Source of the DNA: UBA5429 sp942493315
GTDB taxonomy: Bacteria > Bacteroidota > Bacteroidia > Bacteroidales > WCHB1-69
DNA length: 64,000 nt
Assembly: GCA_942493315.1 (NCBI GenBank)
Contig: OW818690.1
Span: 868,001-932,000, forward strand
Reading direction: 5' to 3'
In this document: piece after piece, positions 1 through 6,469 of the stretch
How positions within the stretch are numbered: the stretch's first letter is position 1
How the letters are laid out: each line of letters starts with the position of its first letter
Program-made: the position numbers and the translations under genes
Notes under the pieces: model-generated
Told to the model about the DNA's origin: nothing
What the model saw: the letters and a program-made list of their open reading frames with translations, nothing else
Databases searched by the model: none

Positions 1-1
1 A

Positions 2-88
2 AGTGTATCATTTAGGAGAGGCTTAATTCCTCAAGATTATCAATCTATTTATATCTCAATAGGAATCAGATTAGTAATCTCTTATTAA
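2..88 (+). pseudogene. C-terminal fragment of a SUMF1-like (formylglycine-generating enzyme family) protein, 5' end outside window
   Basis: The frame starting at base 2 runs 28 codons to a TAA at 86-88 and ends in residues GIRLVISY. It aligns with the last residues of the SUMF1-like protein at 7460-8299 (…VGIRLVVSY), including the RxGL/RKGM stretch before it. As in that cassette, a gwsG-type ATP-grasp start follows within a few bases. Whether the gene is intact upstream cannot be seen; it is listed as a fragment because only its end is in the window. Confidence 0.7.
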
Positions 89-94
89 TAAAAA

Positions 95-193
95 ATGATT
101 TTAATTTTAAGTGAAGTTAGTGATGTCATGACAGATTGTGTCTGTCAATGGCAATCGACCATTTTCTCCCATTTCCTTCCAAAACCTTTCTAA
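95..193 (+). pseudogene. Truncated ATP-grasp peptide maturase (gwsG) start, broken after codon 19
   Basis: Codons 1-19 (MILILSEVSDVMTD…CQW) match the start of the ATP-grasp maturases at 8307 and 16839 almost base for base. Directly after the Trp codon (ATGG at 148-151) the sequence switches to the left end of the repeat block found before every RiPP cassette, and the frame stops at 191-193. The remaining ~300 codons are missing. This is the only place where the repeat abuts gwsG instead of the transporter start, so the junction sequence shared with the other copies is essentially ATGG. Confidence 0.85.
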
Positions 194-215
194 AAATGGA
201 AAAGGCTAGTCAAAA
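150..215 (+). repeat. Left end of the cassette repeat, truncated copy (copy Z)
   Basis: These bases match the left ends of the repeat copies starting near 5692, 10585 and 19117 (ATCGACCATTTT, then a CCCATTT / CTTCC motif). Similarity fades at about 215, before the promoter and leader-RNA part. The ATPase gene and its own promoter follow. Confidence 0.75.
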
Positions 216-218
216 AAA

Positions 219-287
219 TCTGTTTTTTGCACAACAAAATGTCTGTTTTTTGCACAATAAAAAGTCTGTTTTTTGCACAATTGATTT
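219..287 (+). repeat. Three tandem 23-bp direct repeats upstream of the ATPase gene
   Basis: Units start at 219, 242 and 265. Each begins TCTGTTTTTTGCACAA, identical over these 16 bases, with the last 7 bases varying. The third unit contains the TTTG (272-275) of the promoter below, so the array is placed like a set of operator sites. The 14-mer TTTTTTGCACAATA occurs again at 15047-15060 in the upstream region of cassette D. Confidence 0.8.
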
Positions 288-302
288 TTTTATATATCTT
301 TG
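272..302 (+). promoter_or_regulatory. Bacteroidetes-type promoter of the ATPase gene
   Basis: TTTG at 272-275, a 19-base spacer and TATCTTTG at 295-302 match the -33/-7 consensus of Bacteroidetes housekeeping promoters. The ATG lies 22 bases downstream at 325. Confidence 0.7.
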
Positions 303-324
303 CAAAAAAAATAAGTAATTTATT

Positions 325-1578
325 ATGAGGTATTTTCCAAGATTAATTGAAGGTGATTTCATTGAAAAAATGGCTGCTTCTGGTGCCGTTTTGATAAAAG
401 GTCCAAAATCATGCGGTAAAACAGCAACTGCTAAACAATTTGCAAAAAGTATATTGGAAATGGATCGAGACATTCAGGTTCCAATAATAATGGCAACAAA
501 CCCCAGGATGCTGTTAGCAGGTGAATCTCCAAGACTGATTGATGAATGGCAGATATTCCCTGAAATATGGAATTATGTGAGACATGAAGTGGACGACAAT
601 ATCAAAAAAGGGCAGTTTATTCTCACGGGTTCAGCAAATCCAAACGATGATATAAAGCTACACAGTGGAGCAGGGCGTTTTACTGTATTGCAAATGGACA
701 CTTTGACATGGCAAGAATTAGGTTTTTCTTCAGGTGCATTTAAGATGTCCGATTTACTTCAAGGTGTTAGGATTGATATAAATGAGCCAGGTGTTTCTCT
801 CGATTTTATTATTGATAGATTATGTATTGGCGGTTGGCCTGGATTGATCAGTGCAAATACTAAAAACGCACTTAGTATGAATAGAGGATATGTTGATTTA
901 CTTTGTGAGGTAGATATTAGCCGTTTGTCAGGAGTAAAACGTGACCCAAATAAAATGCGAAGTTTATTACGATCTATTGCCAGAAATAGTGCTACTTTGG
1001 TTGATAATAAAACCTTAGAACAAGATGTAAAAACTATTGATAAAAATGAATTGTCACGAAATTCAATAACAGATTATCTGGATGCTCTTTTAAGATTGAT
1101 GGTTTTGTATGAACAACCTGCTTTCAATCCCCATCTTCGTTCATCGGCTTCTTTGCGTAAATCTCCAAAAAGACATTTATGTGACACTTCTTTAGCTGTT
1201 GCAGCATTAGGATTAGATCAAGATTCATTATTTAAGAACATTCAATATACTGGTTTTTTATTTGAATCTTTGGTTATACATGAACTAAATGTATATGCAA
1301 AAGCAAATGATGCAATGGTGTTTCATTATAATGATTCGTATGGAAACGAAGTAGATGCAATAGTACAGAAAAGAAATGGCGATTATGCTGCATTTGAGAT
1401 AAAACTGGGAGTAGGATATATTGAAGAAGCAGCTTCAAACCTTAAAAAATTTGCGGCTAGAATTGATTCTTCAAAAATGGAATTACCAAAATCATTGAAT
1501 ATTGTTTCCGGAACTAGTATGAGTTATCGAAGACCAGACGGAATAAATGTAATTTCAATAGCATCATTAGGAAAATAA
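325..1578 (+). CDS. AAA_14/DUF4143 family ATPase (COG1373 type)
   Basis: The 417-residue protein starts with an ATP-binding domain. A Walker A motif (GPKSCGKT) lies near residues 26-33, followed by a Walker B-like RLIDEWQ near 70-76 and the ILTGSAN sensor stretch near 100. The C-terminal half carries a DUF4143 region, with FESLVIHEL and the nuclease-like EVDAIV…FEIKLG pattern near residues 315-365. These proteins are common in prokaryotes; their role is poorly defined, often proposed as defence or toxin related. The gene stands alone between the broken gwsG fragment and cassette A, has its own promoter behind three direct repeats, and looks like an independent insertion into the RiPP region. 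Family assignment is firm; function is unknown. Confidence 0.9.
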   Translation: MRYFPRLIEGDFIEKMAASGAVLIKGPKSCGKTATAKQFAKSILEMDRDIQVPIIMATNPRMLLAGESPRLIDEWQIFPEIWNYVRHEVDDNIKKGQFILTGSANPNDDIKLHSGAGRFTVLQMDTLTWQELGFSSGAFKMSDLLQGVRIDINEPGVSLDFIIDRLCIGGWPGLISANTKNALSMNRGYVDLLCEVDISRLSGVKRDPNKMRSLLRSIARNSATLVDNKTLEQDVKTIDKNELSRNSITDYLDALLRLMVLYEQPAFNPHLRSSASLRKSPKRHLCDTSLAVAALGLDQDSLFKNIQYTGFLFESLVIHELNVYAKANDAMVFHYNDSYGNEVDAIVQKRNGDYAAFEIKLGVGYIEEAASNLKKFAARIDSSKMELPKSLNIVSGTSMSYRRPDGINVISIASLGK

Positions 1579-1805
1579 AAAAAGCCACAATACTTTATTA
1601 GTGTAATTCGTGGCAGTTAAAAAAGAAATAAACACAAAGTTACATGGTGTTAAAAAAGAGTTTCACAGTGTTTAAAATTTGAAAATTCAGACTGAAACAA
1701 CACTGTGTAACATAGTGAAAACATTGTGTAACACTGTGATCTATTCTAAAAACAAATTTGCAAATGGATTGGTGGAAATTGGTATAATTCGTTTCATAAT
1801 TTCAT
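1579..1805. other. Intergenic segment with short TGTGTAACACTG-type repeats
   Basis: No convincing gene is present. A weak hairpin with GCCAC / GTGGC arms lies at about 1584-1615, just after the ATPase stop. Between about 1640 and 1742 there are several related words (CACAGTGTT, CACTGTGTAACATAGTG, CATTGTGTAACACTGTG) in both orientations, which could bind a dimeric regulator. No function can be assigned. Confidence 0.4.
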
Positions 1806-2015
1806 ATTTTCTTCCAAAATCCTCCGAAAAAAGGAACAGGGAAATCGAAAATTTGTGTTTTTTATAGTTATTTTGAATTTTTTCGTCGATAACGAGCGCA
1901 TGATTTTATGTCAAAAATGTATCAAATTCGCAGAAAATGATAGAAAATTGGGGTTGAAATGTTAATTTTTTAGTTAATAAATGTTAAAAATGGGGGGGTA
2001 GTAAACAGGTATATT

Positions 2016-2041
2016 TTTGAATGTTTTTTTCTATAAATTTG
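2016..2041 (+). promoter_or_regulatory. Promoter of cassette A
   Basis: TAAATTTG at 2034-2041 (within TATAAATTTGCA) is a perfect TAnnTTTG -7 element. TTTG at 2016-2019 lies upstream but closer than the usual 19-21 bases. The same sequence stands before all five precursors, which gives a leader of roughly 270 nt here. Confidence 0.7.
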
Positions 2042-2127
2042 CACCACAACATTGTTAAGATTTAAGTGAGAAATTAAAATTATAATCTATGATTCGATTT
2101 TTGTGTAAGACCAATTTAAGCTAAATA

Positions 2128-2289
2128 GCCTCTGTCATAAAACTATTGTGCTGCTGCTGACAGGAGGCGAGAACCAGGTGCACCGCAGGGAATGGCATGT
2201 GTCTGCAAAAACGTATAACCAAACCCTGCTTCCGGCACCCAAGCAAACATGAATATATTTGTATATGTTTATGGGCACGACCAATTCGC
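2128..2289 (+). ncRNA. Structured leader RNA, copy A (unclassified cis-regulatory or processed RNA)
   Basis: Helices visible by eye: GCCTCTGTCA (2128-2137) with TGACAGGAGGC (2158-2168, one bulged G); GGTGC (2177-2181) with GCACC (2235-2239); GCAGGG (2185-2190) with CCCTGC (2224-2229); a 10-bp hairpin 2248-2257 with 2264-2273; and GCGA (2167-2170) with TCGC (2286-2289) closing the multiloop. The last helix shares two bases with the first, so the two could be alternatives. Differences in copies B and D keep the 10-bp hairpin paired. I do not recognise a known riboswitch class. It lies between promoter and precursor start. Confidence 0.7.
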
Positions 2290-2320
2290 AAAAGTAAGTA
2301 ATTAATTAAAATAAACAATT

Positions 2321-2539
2321 ATGAAAAAGAATGACAAATACAACCAATTATCAATAAATGAAATGGAAGCCTTAACTGGAGGTTGGACATTTTGGGGTTG
2401 GGATAAAGAATATGTTAACCAAACATTTTCAACATCTGGTCCAGGAGCAGATAAAACTGGTTTTTATGGCGCATATTATGTTATGGGGATTAAAACCAAA
2501 GAGGGATTTGTAACTACAGATTGGACTGACGATATATAA
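2321..2539 (+). CDS. RiPP precursor peptide A, GG-leader, grasp-with-spasm type
   Basis: A 72-residue peptide. A polar leader (…QLSINEMEALTGG) ends in a double glycine at residues 20-21, the expected cut site for the C39 peptidase of the transporter at 23723. The core is aromatic and hydroxyl-rich (WTFWGWDKEY…) with no Cys and several Asp, Glu, Lys, Ser and Thr, which fits side-chain ester or amide linking by the ATP-grasp enzyme downstream. Leader style matches the 'natural product precursor, GG-Bacteroidales' group. The product structure is inference. Confidence 0.85.
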   Translation: MKKNDKYNQLSINEMEALTGGWTFWGWDKEYVNQTFSTSGPGADKTGFYGAYYVMGIKTKEGFVTTDWTDDI

Positions 2540-2544
2540 CAATC

Positions 2545-3450
2545 ATGCATTACAATTTTATGAATTATTATAAATTTATTATTATAATTTTTATTCAATT
2601 TTATTTACATAATACATTTTGTCAACAAAATGTATTATGTAAAATAATTGATGCAAATACAAAGAAGAATTTGCAATTTTGCTATTTGTATGATAGTAAA
2701 GGAAATTTAAAACAAATTTCAAATGTAAATGGAGAATTCCTAATTAAAATTGAAGAAGAATTAAATGATTCCTATTTTTTTTGCTTTGGATACGATACAC
2801 TACACTTTAAACAGAACATCTATTCTGATACAACTTTTTCATTAACGCCAAAACAATATTACTTAAAAGAAGTTACTTTTAAAGATAACAGAAAAAAATA
2901 TGATTCTAAAATAATTCAGAAGCCCATCATTAATCGTTCCTCGTTTGTTTTTAAGTATTATTCAAATGTAGGATGGTTAAGAACTAGATTATTATTAGGA
3001 CAGAAGAAATCTGGATTTCTAAAATCAGTTTTTATTTATATTGCAGATGATGAAGGTGCAACCACCAAATTTAGAATTAGGATTTTTATGAATGAAAATG
3101 GAAAACCGGGTAATGAAATTACCCCTTATAATATTATTGGATCAGGACTTAAAAAAGGGTGGGTCAAGATCAATATTGATGAACTCGTTATTTTTCCTAT
3201 AGAAGGGCTATTTATTGGAGTTGAAATAATTCAAATGGCAGATAATAAACCATTTATAAAAGAATGGGGAGATAATCAAAGTCACACTATTGTAAAATCT
3301 TATGTTGGTCCAATTATCGGAGGTAAAAAACCAAATAATAAAAAAGAGGTAACGTTTGACTTTTCAACAAAATGTAATTGTTGGATTAATACAACATCTG
3401 GAATAAGTGTTCCTTTAATAGCGGCAGAAGTAATTTTTAATAAAAAATAA
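2545..3450 (+). CDS. Secreted protein of cassette A with carboxypeptidase-regulatory-like N-terminal domain
   Basis: The 301-residue protein has a hydrophobic signal peptide (about residues 10-25, ending near FCQQ). The next ~75 residues resemble a carboxypeptidase-D-regulatory-like beta domain (KIIDANTKKNLQFCYLYDSKGNLKQISNVNG type), as in TonB-system proteins and surface proteins of Bacteroidetes. The rest is not recognised. A second Met at codon 6 is an alternative start. It begins 5 bases after the precursor stop and ends 5 bases before the ATP-grasp gene, so it belongs to the operon. Cassettes B and D have a different secreted protein at the same position. Confidence 0.75.
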   Translation: MHYNFMNYYKFIIIIFIQFYLHNTFCQQNVLCKIIDANTKKNLQFCYLYDSKGNLKQISNVNGEFLIKIEEELNDSYFFCFGYDTLHFKQNIYSDTTFSLTPKQYYLKEVTFKDNRKKYDSKIIQKPIINRSSFVFKYYSNVGWLRTRLLLGQKKSGFLKSVFIYIADDEGATTKFRIRIFMNENGKPGNEITPYNIIGSGLKKGWVKINIDELVIFPIEGLFIGVEIIQMADNKPFIKEWGDNQSHTIVKSYVGPIIGGKKPNNKKEVTFDFSTKCNCWINTTSGISVPLIAAEVIFNKK

Positions 3451-3454
3451 AAAT

Positions 3455-4381
3455 ATGATTTTAATTTTATCAAATAAGCTAGATCAATCCACACAAAATG
3501 TCTGTGAATGGTTAAATTATACAAAATCGGATTACTTTTATGCTGATATTAGTTATTTTTATAGAATATACAACGGTGAAATTCCAGAAAAATCAATTAA
3601 CTTTTATTTAAAACATATAGATTTATGTAATGTTGTTTGGAATAGAAGATGGGATTATAGTTTAATTGAAACAAATAATTATATTGAACAAGTTAAATTA
3701 AATGAATTTAAAATTTTCTCAAATTACATATTTAAGAAAATAAATAATTCATTTTGGATGGATAAAATGGAATCAATTAATATCGATAAATTAACTCAAT
3801 TAGAAATTGCTTCAAAAACAGGATTAAAATGTCTTCCATTTATCTTAACTAATACCAAGTCTGAACTTTGTACTTTTATGTTAAATGAAGGAGTTTTAAT
3901 CACAAAATCACTTGGAACTACAATAAATATCAGAAAAAAACAAAACCAATATACTACCTATACAAACTTAATAGATGAAAAAGGAATTGAAAGAATTCCA
4001 GGTATTTTTTCACTAAGTTTTTTTCAGAAATTTATAGATAAAATATATGATATCAAAATAATTTGTATTGGTGAAAAATTATTTCCTATTGCAATTGAGT
4101 CTCAAAATAATAATAAAACAAAAATTGATTTTAGAAAATATGATTGGAATAATCCGAATAGGAATTTTCCACATAAAATTCCAGATGATATATCTGATAA
4201 AATACTTAAGTTTATGAAGACTATAGATCTAAAATTTGGGATTATTGATTTTATATTAGGGAAAGACCTCTGTTATTACTTTCTGGAAGTAAATCCTATA
4301 GGTCAGTTCTCTTACATTTCTGGTTTTTCCGGAGCAAATATTGAAAAAGAAATAGCTGAATATTTATCACTAAATGATTAA
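3455..4381 (+). CDS. gwsG: ATP-grasp peptide maturase, grasp-with-spasm system
   Basis: This 308-residue protein resembles the maturases at 8307 and 16839 throughout: MILILSN… start, a VWNRRWDY stretch (VWFRRGNF in the others) near residue 65, LKCLPFILTNT near 125, and the ATP/Mg-binding end FLEVNPIGQF near residue 283. ATP-grasp enzymes of this type activate carboxyl groups of a precursor and form ester or amide links; leader binding by the partner SPASM protein is likely. It sits 5 bases after the secreted protein gene and 7 bases before a small ORF. It is clearly more diverged from the B and D copies than those are from each other. Confidence 0.88.
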   Translation: MILILSNKLDQSTQNVCEWLNYTKSDYFYADISYFYRIYNGEIPEKSINFYLKHIDLCNVVWNRRWDYSLIETNNYIEQVKLNEFKIFSNYIFKKINNSFWMDKMESINIDKLTQLEIASKTGLKCLPFILTNTKSELCTFMLNEGVLITKSLGTTINIRKKQNQYTTYTNLIDEKGIERIPGIFSLSFFQKFIDKIYDIKIICIGEKLFPIAIESQNNNKTKIDFRKYDWNNPNRNFPHKIPDDISDKILKFMKTIDLKFGIIDFILGKDLCYYFLEVNPIGQFSYISGFSGANIEKEIAEYLSLND

Positions 4382-4388
4382 TAAAATT

Positions 4389-4535
4389 ATGACGAAAAAA
4401 AACATACCAATTTTTTTACATTTTATGGAAAAAGCAGATAAATCTCCAATTGAACGTTTTTACAATGTAAGATGTGATGGGCGTTATGGATATCAACTGA
4501 TTCAACTTTATTACAAACCAATTTCATTTTTTTGA
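4389..4535 (+). CDS. Small conserved protein between gwsG and gwsS (cassette A)
   Basis: ATG at 4389 opens a 48-residue frame ending TGA at 4533-4535, 3 bases before the SPASM gene start. The peptide (MTKKNIPIF…, ending LYYKPISFF) parallels the 56-57-residue products at 9265 and 17800, which occupy the same slot: basic start, a FMEKADKS / FLKNLEKS motif, and LYYKPIS / LFYKVIS near the end. Same position, size and pattern in three cassettes argue for a real gene. It is not recognised; it could be a small partner of the maturases. It has no signal peptide or GG motif. Confidence 0.6.
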   Translation: MTKKNIPIFLHFMEKADKSPIERFYNVRCDGRYGYQLIQLYYKPISFF

Positions 4536-4538
4536 TAT

Positions 4539-5657
4539 ATGTCAGATACTTGTTTTGCATTATATCCAGATATTTTTATTACTAAAGGATATCAAAGATC
4601 AATTTTTTATGATTCATTTTCTCAAATATTTGTTATACTTAATTCAGATATAGCGAATTATATATTTCTGAATAAATCTTGTTCATCAATTTATGAAATT
4701 TCAAAAATTTCAAATCAAAAAAGTGTTGAAACAACAATTGCAGAATTAAAAAAAAATGGAATGATTACCGAAAATAATTTTACTTCGTTTAACTACTCTT
4801 ATTCAACTTATTCATTTCCAGGATATATTTCAAACGCTTTAATTGAATTTAATAAAGAGTTCATTCATTCTTATTTCATTTTACTTGAAGAACTTGGCGA
4901 ACTTGGGTGTCATACTATAGAAGTTTGGATTGAAAAATATAATCGAGCCGAATTTATAAATTTTATTGAAATAGTCAAGGATTCAAAAATAAAATCACTA
5001 CAATTACTTTTCAATGATTTGATAATTTTTAATGAAATAGAAGAGTTCATAAAAATTTGCCCAAAAATAACTAAGATTGTATTACTTTCAGGAAAAGAGT
5101 CTACGAATGGACTTCAAGAAATTTTTTCAAAGAATCTTACAAAAGTTTATTTATTAGATAGATCCTTTAAAGAGATAAAGATGCTTTGTTCAAAAATTTT
5201 TAATCCATTTAATTCAAAAAAATCGTTCTTTTTGGAATCTAAAATTCAAAACAATTGTTTATCAAATAAAATTTATATCGACTTTTATGGTAAAATTAAA
5301 AATTGCATTTTATCTAAAAACGATTATGGAACTTTTGAAGAAACTAATATAAGCAATTTAGTTAAATCTTTTGAATTCAGATCAATATATGCAATCAATA
5401 AAGATCAGATCGATGTTTGCAAAGATTGTGAATTTCGGCATATGTGTATGGATTGTAGAGCATTTATCAAGGATCCTGAAAATATTTATTCTCAACCAGC
5501 AAAATGTTCTTATAATCCCTATATCTGCAAATGGGATGGACAAGAGGACTATGTGCCGGTTGAAGAATGTGGAATATATACTAGAGAGACCGGTTTTGTT
5601 CCCGATATCGAAAAAATTAACAAATTCAATAAACTAATCTGGGGCGAAGATGACTAA
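4539..5657 (+). CDS. gwsS: SPASM-domain peptide maturase, grasp-with-spasm system
   Basis: The 372-residue protein has an N-terminal segment (residues 15-80) that looks like a leader-binding PqqD-like domain. A divergent middle follows, then a C-terminal SPASM-type Cys cluster from about residue 245 (CLSN…KNCILS, VCKDCEFRHMCMDC near 290-305, KCSYNPYICKWDG near 325). No CX3CX2C radical SAM motif is present. The last ~100 residues are nearly identical to the fragment at 14540-14875. The gene ends …GEDD; a truncated transporter start (ATGACTAACCC) overlaps its stop codon. Confidence 0.88.
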   Translation: MSDTCFALYPDIFITKGYQRSIFYDSFSQIFVILNSDIANYIFLNKSCSSIYEISKISNQKSVETTIAELKKNGMITENNFTSFNYSYSTYSFPGYISNALIEFNKEFIHSYFILLEELGELGCHTIEVWIEKYNRAEFINFIEIVKDSKIKSLQLLFNDLIIFNEIEEFIKICPKITKIVLLSGKESTNGLQEIFSKNLTKVYLLDRSFKEIKMLCSKIFNPFNSKKSFFLESKIQNNCLSNKIYIDFYGKIKNCILSKNDYGTFEETNISNLVKSFEFRSIYAINKDQIDVCKDCEFRHMCMDCRAFIKDPENIYSQPAKCSYNPYICKWDGQEDYVPVEECGIYTRETGFVPDIEKINKFNKLIWGEDD

Positions 5658-5751
5658 CCCATTCCCCTTCTATAAACAACACGACTCCATGGATATCGAC
5701 CATTTTTCCCCATTTTCTTCCAAAATCCTCCGAAAAAATCTCACAGAATGA
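5650..5751 (+). pseudogene. Truncated start of the peptidase-ABC transporter gene (after cassette A)
   Basis: ATG at 5650, overlapping the gwsS end, encodes MTNPFPFYKQHDSMD, which matches the first 15 residues of the intact transporter (…NFPFYKQHDSMD). Then the frame enters repeat copy B and stops at 5749-5751. The break falls immediately before the codon for the catalytic Cys. The overlap with gwsS suggests that the transporter once followed directly and was displaced when the next cassette came in. Confidence 0.85.
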
Positions 5752-5940
5752 TTCAAAACTTGGTTTTCAGTAGGTTATTTTGAATTTTTTCGTCGATAAC
5801 GAGCGCATGATTTTATGTCAAAAATGTATCAAATTCGCAGAAAATGATAGAAAATTGGGGTTGAAATGTTAATTTTTTAGTTAATAAATGTTAAAAATGG
5901 GGGGGTAGTAAACAGGTATATTTTTGAATGTTTTTTTCTA

Positions 5941-5948
5941 TAAATTTG
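5941..5948 (+). promoter_or_regulatory. Promoter of cassette B (-7 element)
   Basis: TAAATTTG within TATAAATTTGCA is identical to the other cassette promoters; TTTTTG precedes it at about 5921-5926. It stands ~200 bases before the precursor start because of the leader deletion. Confidence 0.7.
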
Positions 5949-6004
5949 CACCACAACATTGTTAAAATTTAAGTGAGAAATTAAAATTATAATCTATGAT
6001 TCGC

Positions 6005-6071
6005 TCCCTGCTTCCGGCACCCAAGCAAACATGAATATTTGTTATATTTTTCATGGGCACGACCAATTCGC
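6005..6071 (+). ncRNA. Structured leader RNA, copy B, 5' half deleted
   Basis: Only the 3' half remains: the CCCTGC and GGCACC strands without their partners, and the 3' hairpin CATGAA…TTCATG (about 6030-6055). The hairpin has a G-C pair where copies A and E have G-U, so pairing is kept. The 5' strands of the main helices are gone, so this copy cannot form the full fold. Confidence 0.6.
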
Positions 6072-6144
6072 AAAGATAATAAATTTTTGTGGGTTGGGTG
6101 AAATCGTTTAAGTTAGTTAAAAACAAAATTAAAAAATAAAAGAT

Positions 6145-6399
6145 ATGAAATTAGAATCTTTAAATAACAAAAAATTCAAATTAAACACAAAAGAAATGGG
6201 AAGTTTAGTAGGTGGAAGAATCACTAAAACTTATTCAACTGGAGGTGAGGGTTGGCCAGCAGGTACATCTGCAGATGTAACATTTTCCTTCAGTCAAACT
6301 GATAGTGAAACTCGAAATGGATTAATATCAGATCCTTATTGGTTTTCAGGATCTGATGATGTCGCACAAAGTAAAGCTCAACCTGTTCCTTCAAGATAG
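6145..6399 (+). CDS. RiPP precursor peptide B, GG-leader
   Basis: An 84-residue peptide whose leader (MKLESLNNKKFKLNTKEMG…LVGG) ends at residues 23-24. That leader is identical to precursor D at 15482, and the DNA is identical over ~71 bases plus the upstream bases, while the cores differ fully. The core (RITKTYSTGGEGWP…) is rich in Ser, Thr, Asp and Gly and lacks Cys, fitting an ATP-grasp substrate. It is followed by a hairpin-like TTATGGAGGATTAATTTTCA / TCCTCCATAA arrangement (6411-6443). Confidence 0.87.
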   Translation: MKLESLNNKKFKLNTKEMGSLVGGRITKTYSTGGEGWPAGTSADVTFSFSQTDSETRNGLISDPYWFSGSDDVAQSKAQPVPSR

Positions 6400-6410
6400 T
6401 AATTATTATT

Positions 6411-6443
6411 TTATGGAGGATTAATTTTCATTATCCTCCATAA
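6411..6443 (+). terminator. Hairpin between precursor B and the next gene
   Basis: TTATGGAGGAT and the later ATCCTCCATAA form an 11-bp stem with a short loop. No long U run follows, so it may act as an RNA-stabilising or attenuating hairpin rather than a full terminator. It could make precursor transcript more abundant than the enzyme transcripts. Confidence 0.6.
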
Positions 6444-6469
6444 ATTTTAACTTTAAAACCATAATTTAA

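Larger units (their letters stand above)
1806..2298 (+). repeat. Cassette repeat copy A (upstream region, promoter and leader RNA)
   Basis: This matches copies B, C, D and E over most of its length: an upstream part (CTTCCAAAATCCTCCGAAAAA…), a run of seven G near 1991-1998, the promoter, and the structured leader ending shortly before the precursor ATG at 2321. Its left edge is blurred; unlike the other copies it does not abut a truncated transporter start. Confidence 0.85.
5689..6090 (+). repeat. Cassette repeat copy B, with internal deletion in the leader
   Basis: It begins at the ATGG of the truncated transporter (5689-5692), follows the other copies through the promoter region, and then jumps from GATTCG (about 6004) straight to the CCTGCTTCCGGCACCC part. 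About 120 bases that encode the first helices of the leader RNA are missing. Confidence 0.85.

Noticed and set aside
219..287. The three 23-bp repeats as a CRISPR array
   Set aside because: The units are directly adjacent with no spacers, and no cas gene is present.
136..318. 60-codon frame at the left edge
   Set aside because: It runs across the broken gwsG, the repeat left end and the 23-bp repeats in another frame, has no family features and overlaps the ATPase promoter.
1679..1867. 62-codon frame upstream of cassette A
   Set aside because: It consists of the TGTGTAACACTG repeats and the left part of the cassette repeat, with no GG leader or homologue.
2128..2289. Leader RNA as a cobalamin, GEMM, TPP or ZTP riboswitch
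   Set aside because: Words such as CAGGGAA or GCACAGGGCAAA recall parts of cobalamin or GEMM elements, but the other conserved parts of these classes are absent.
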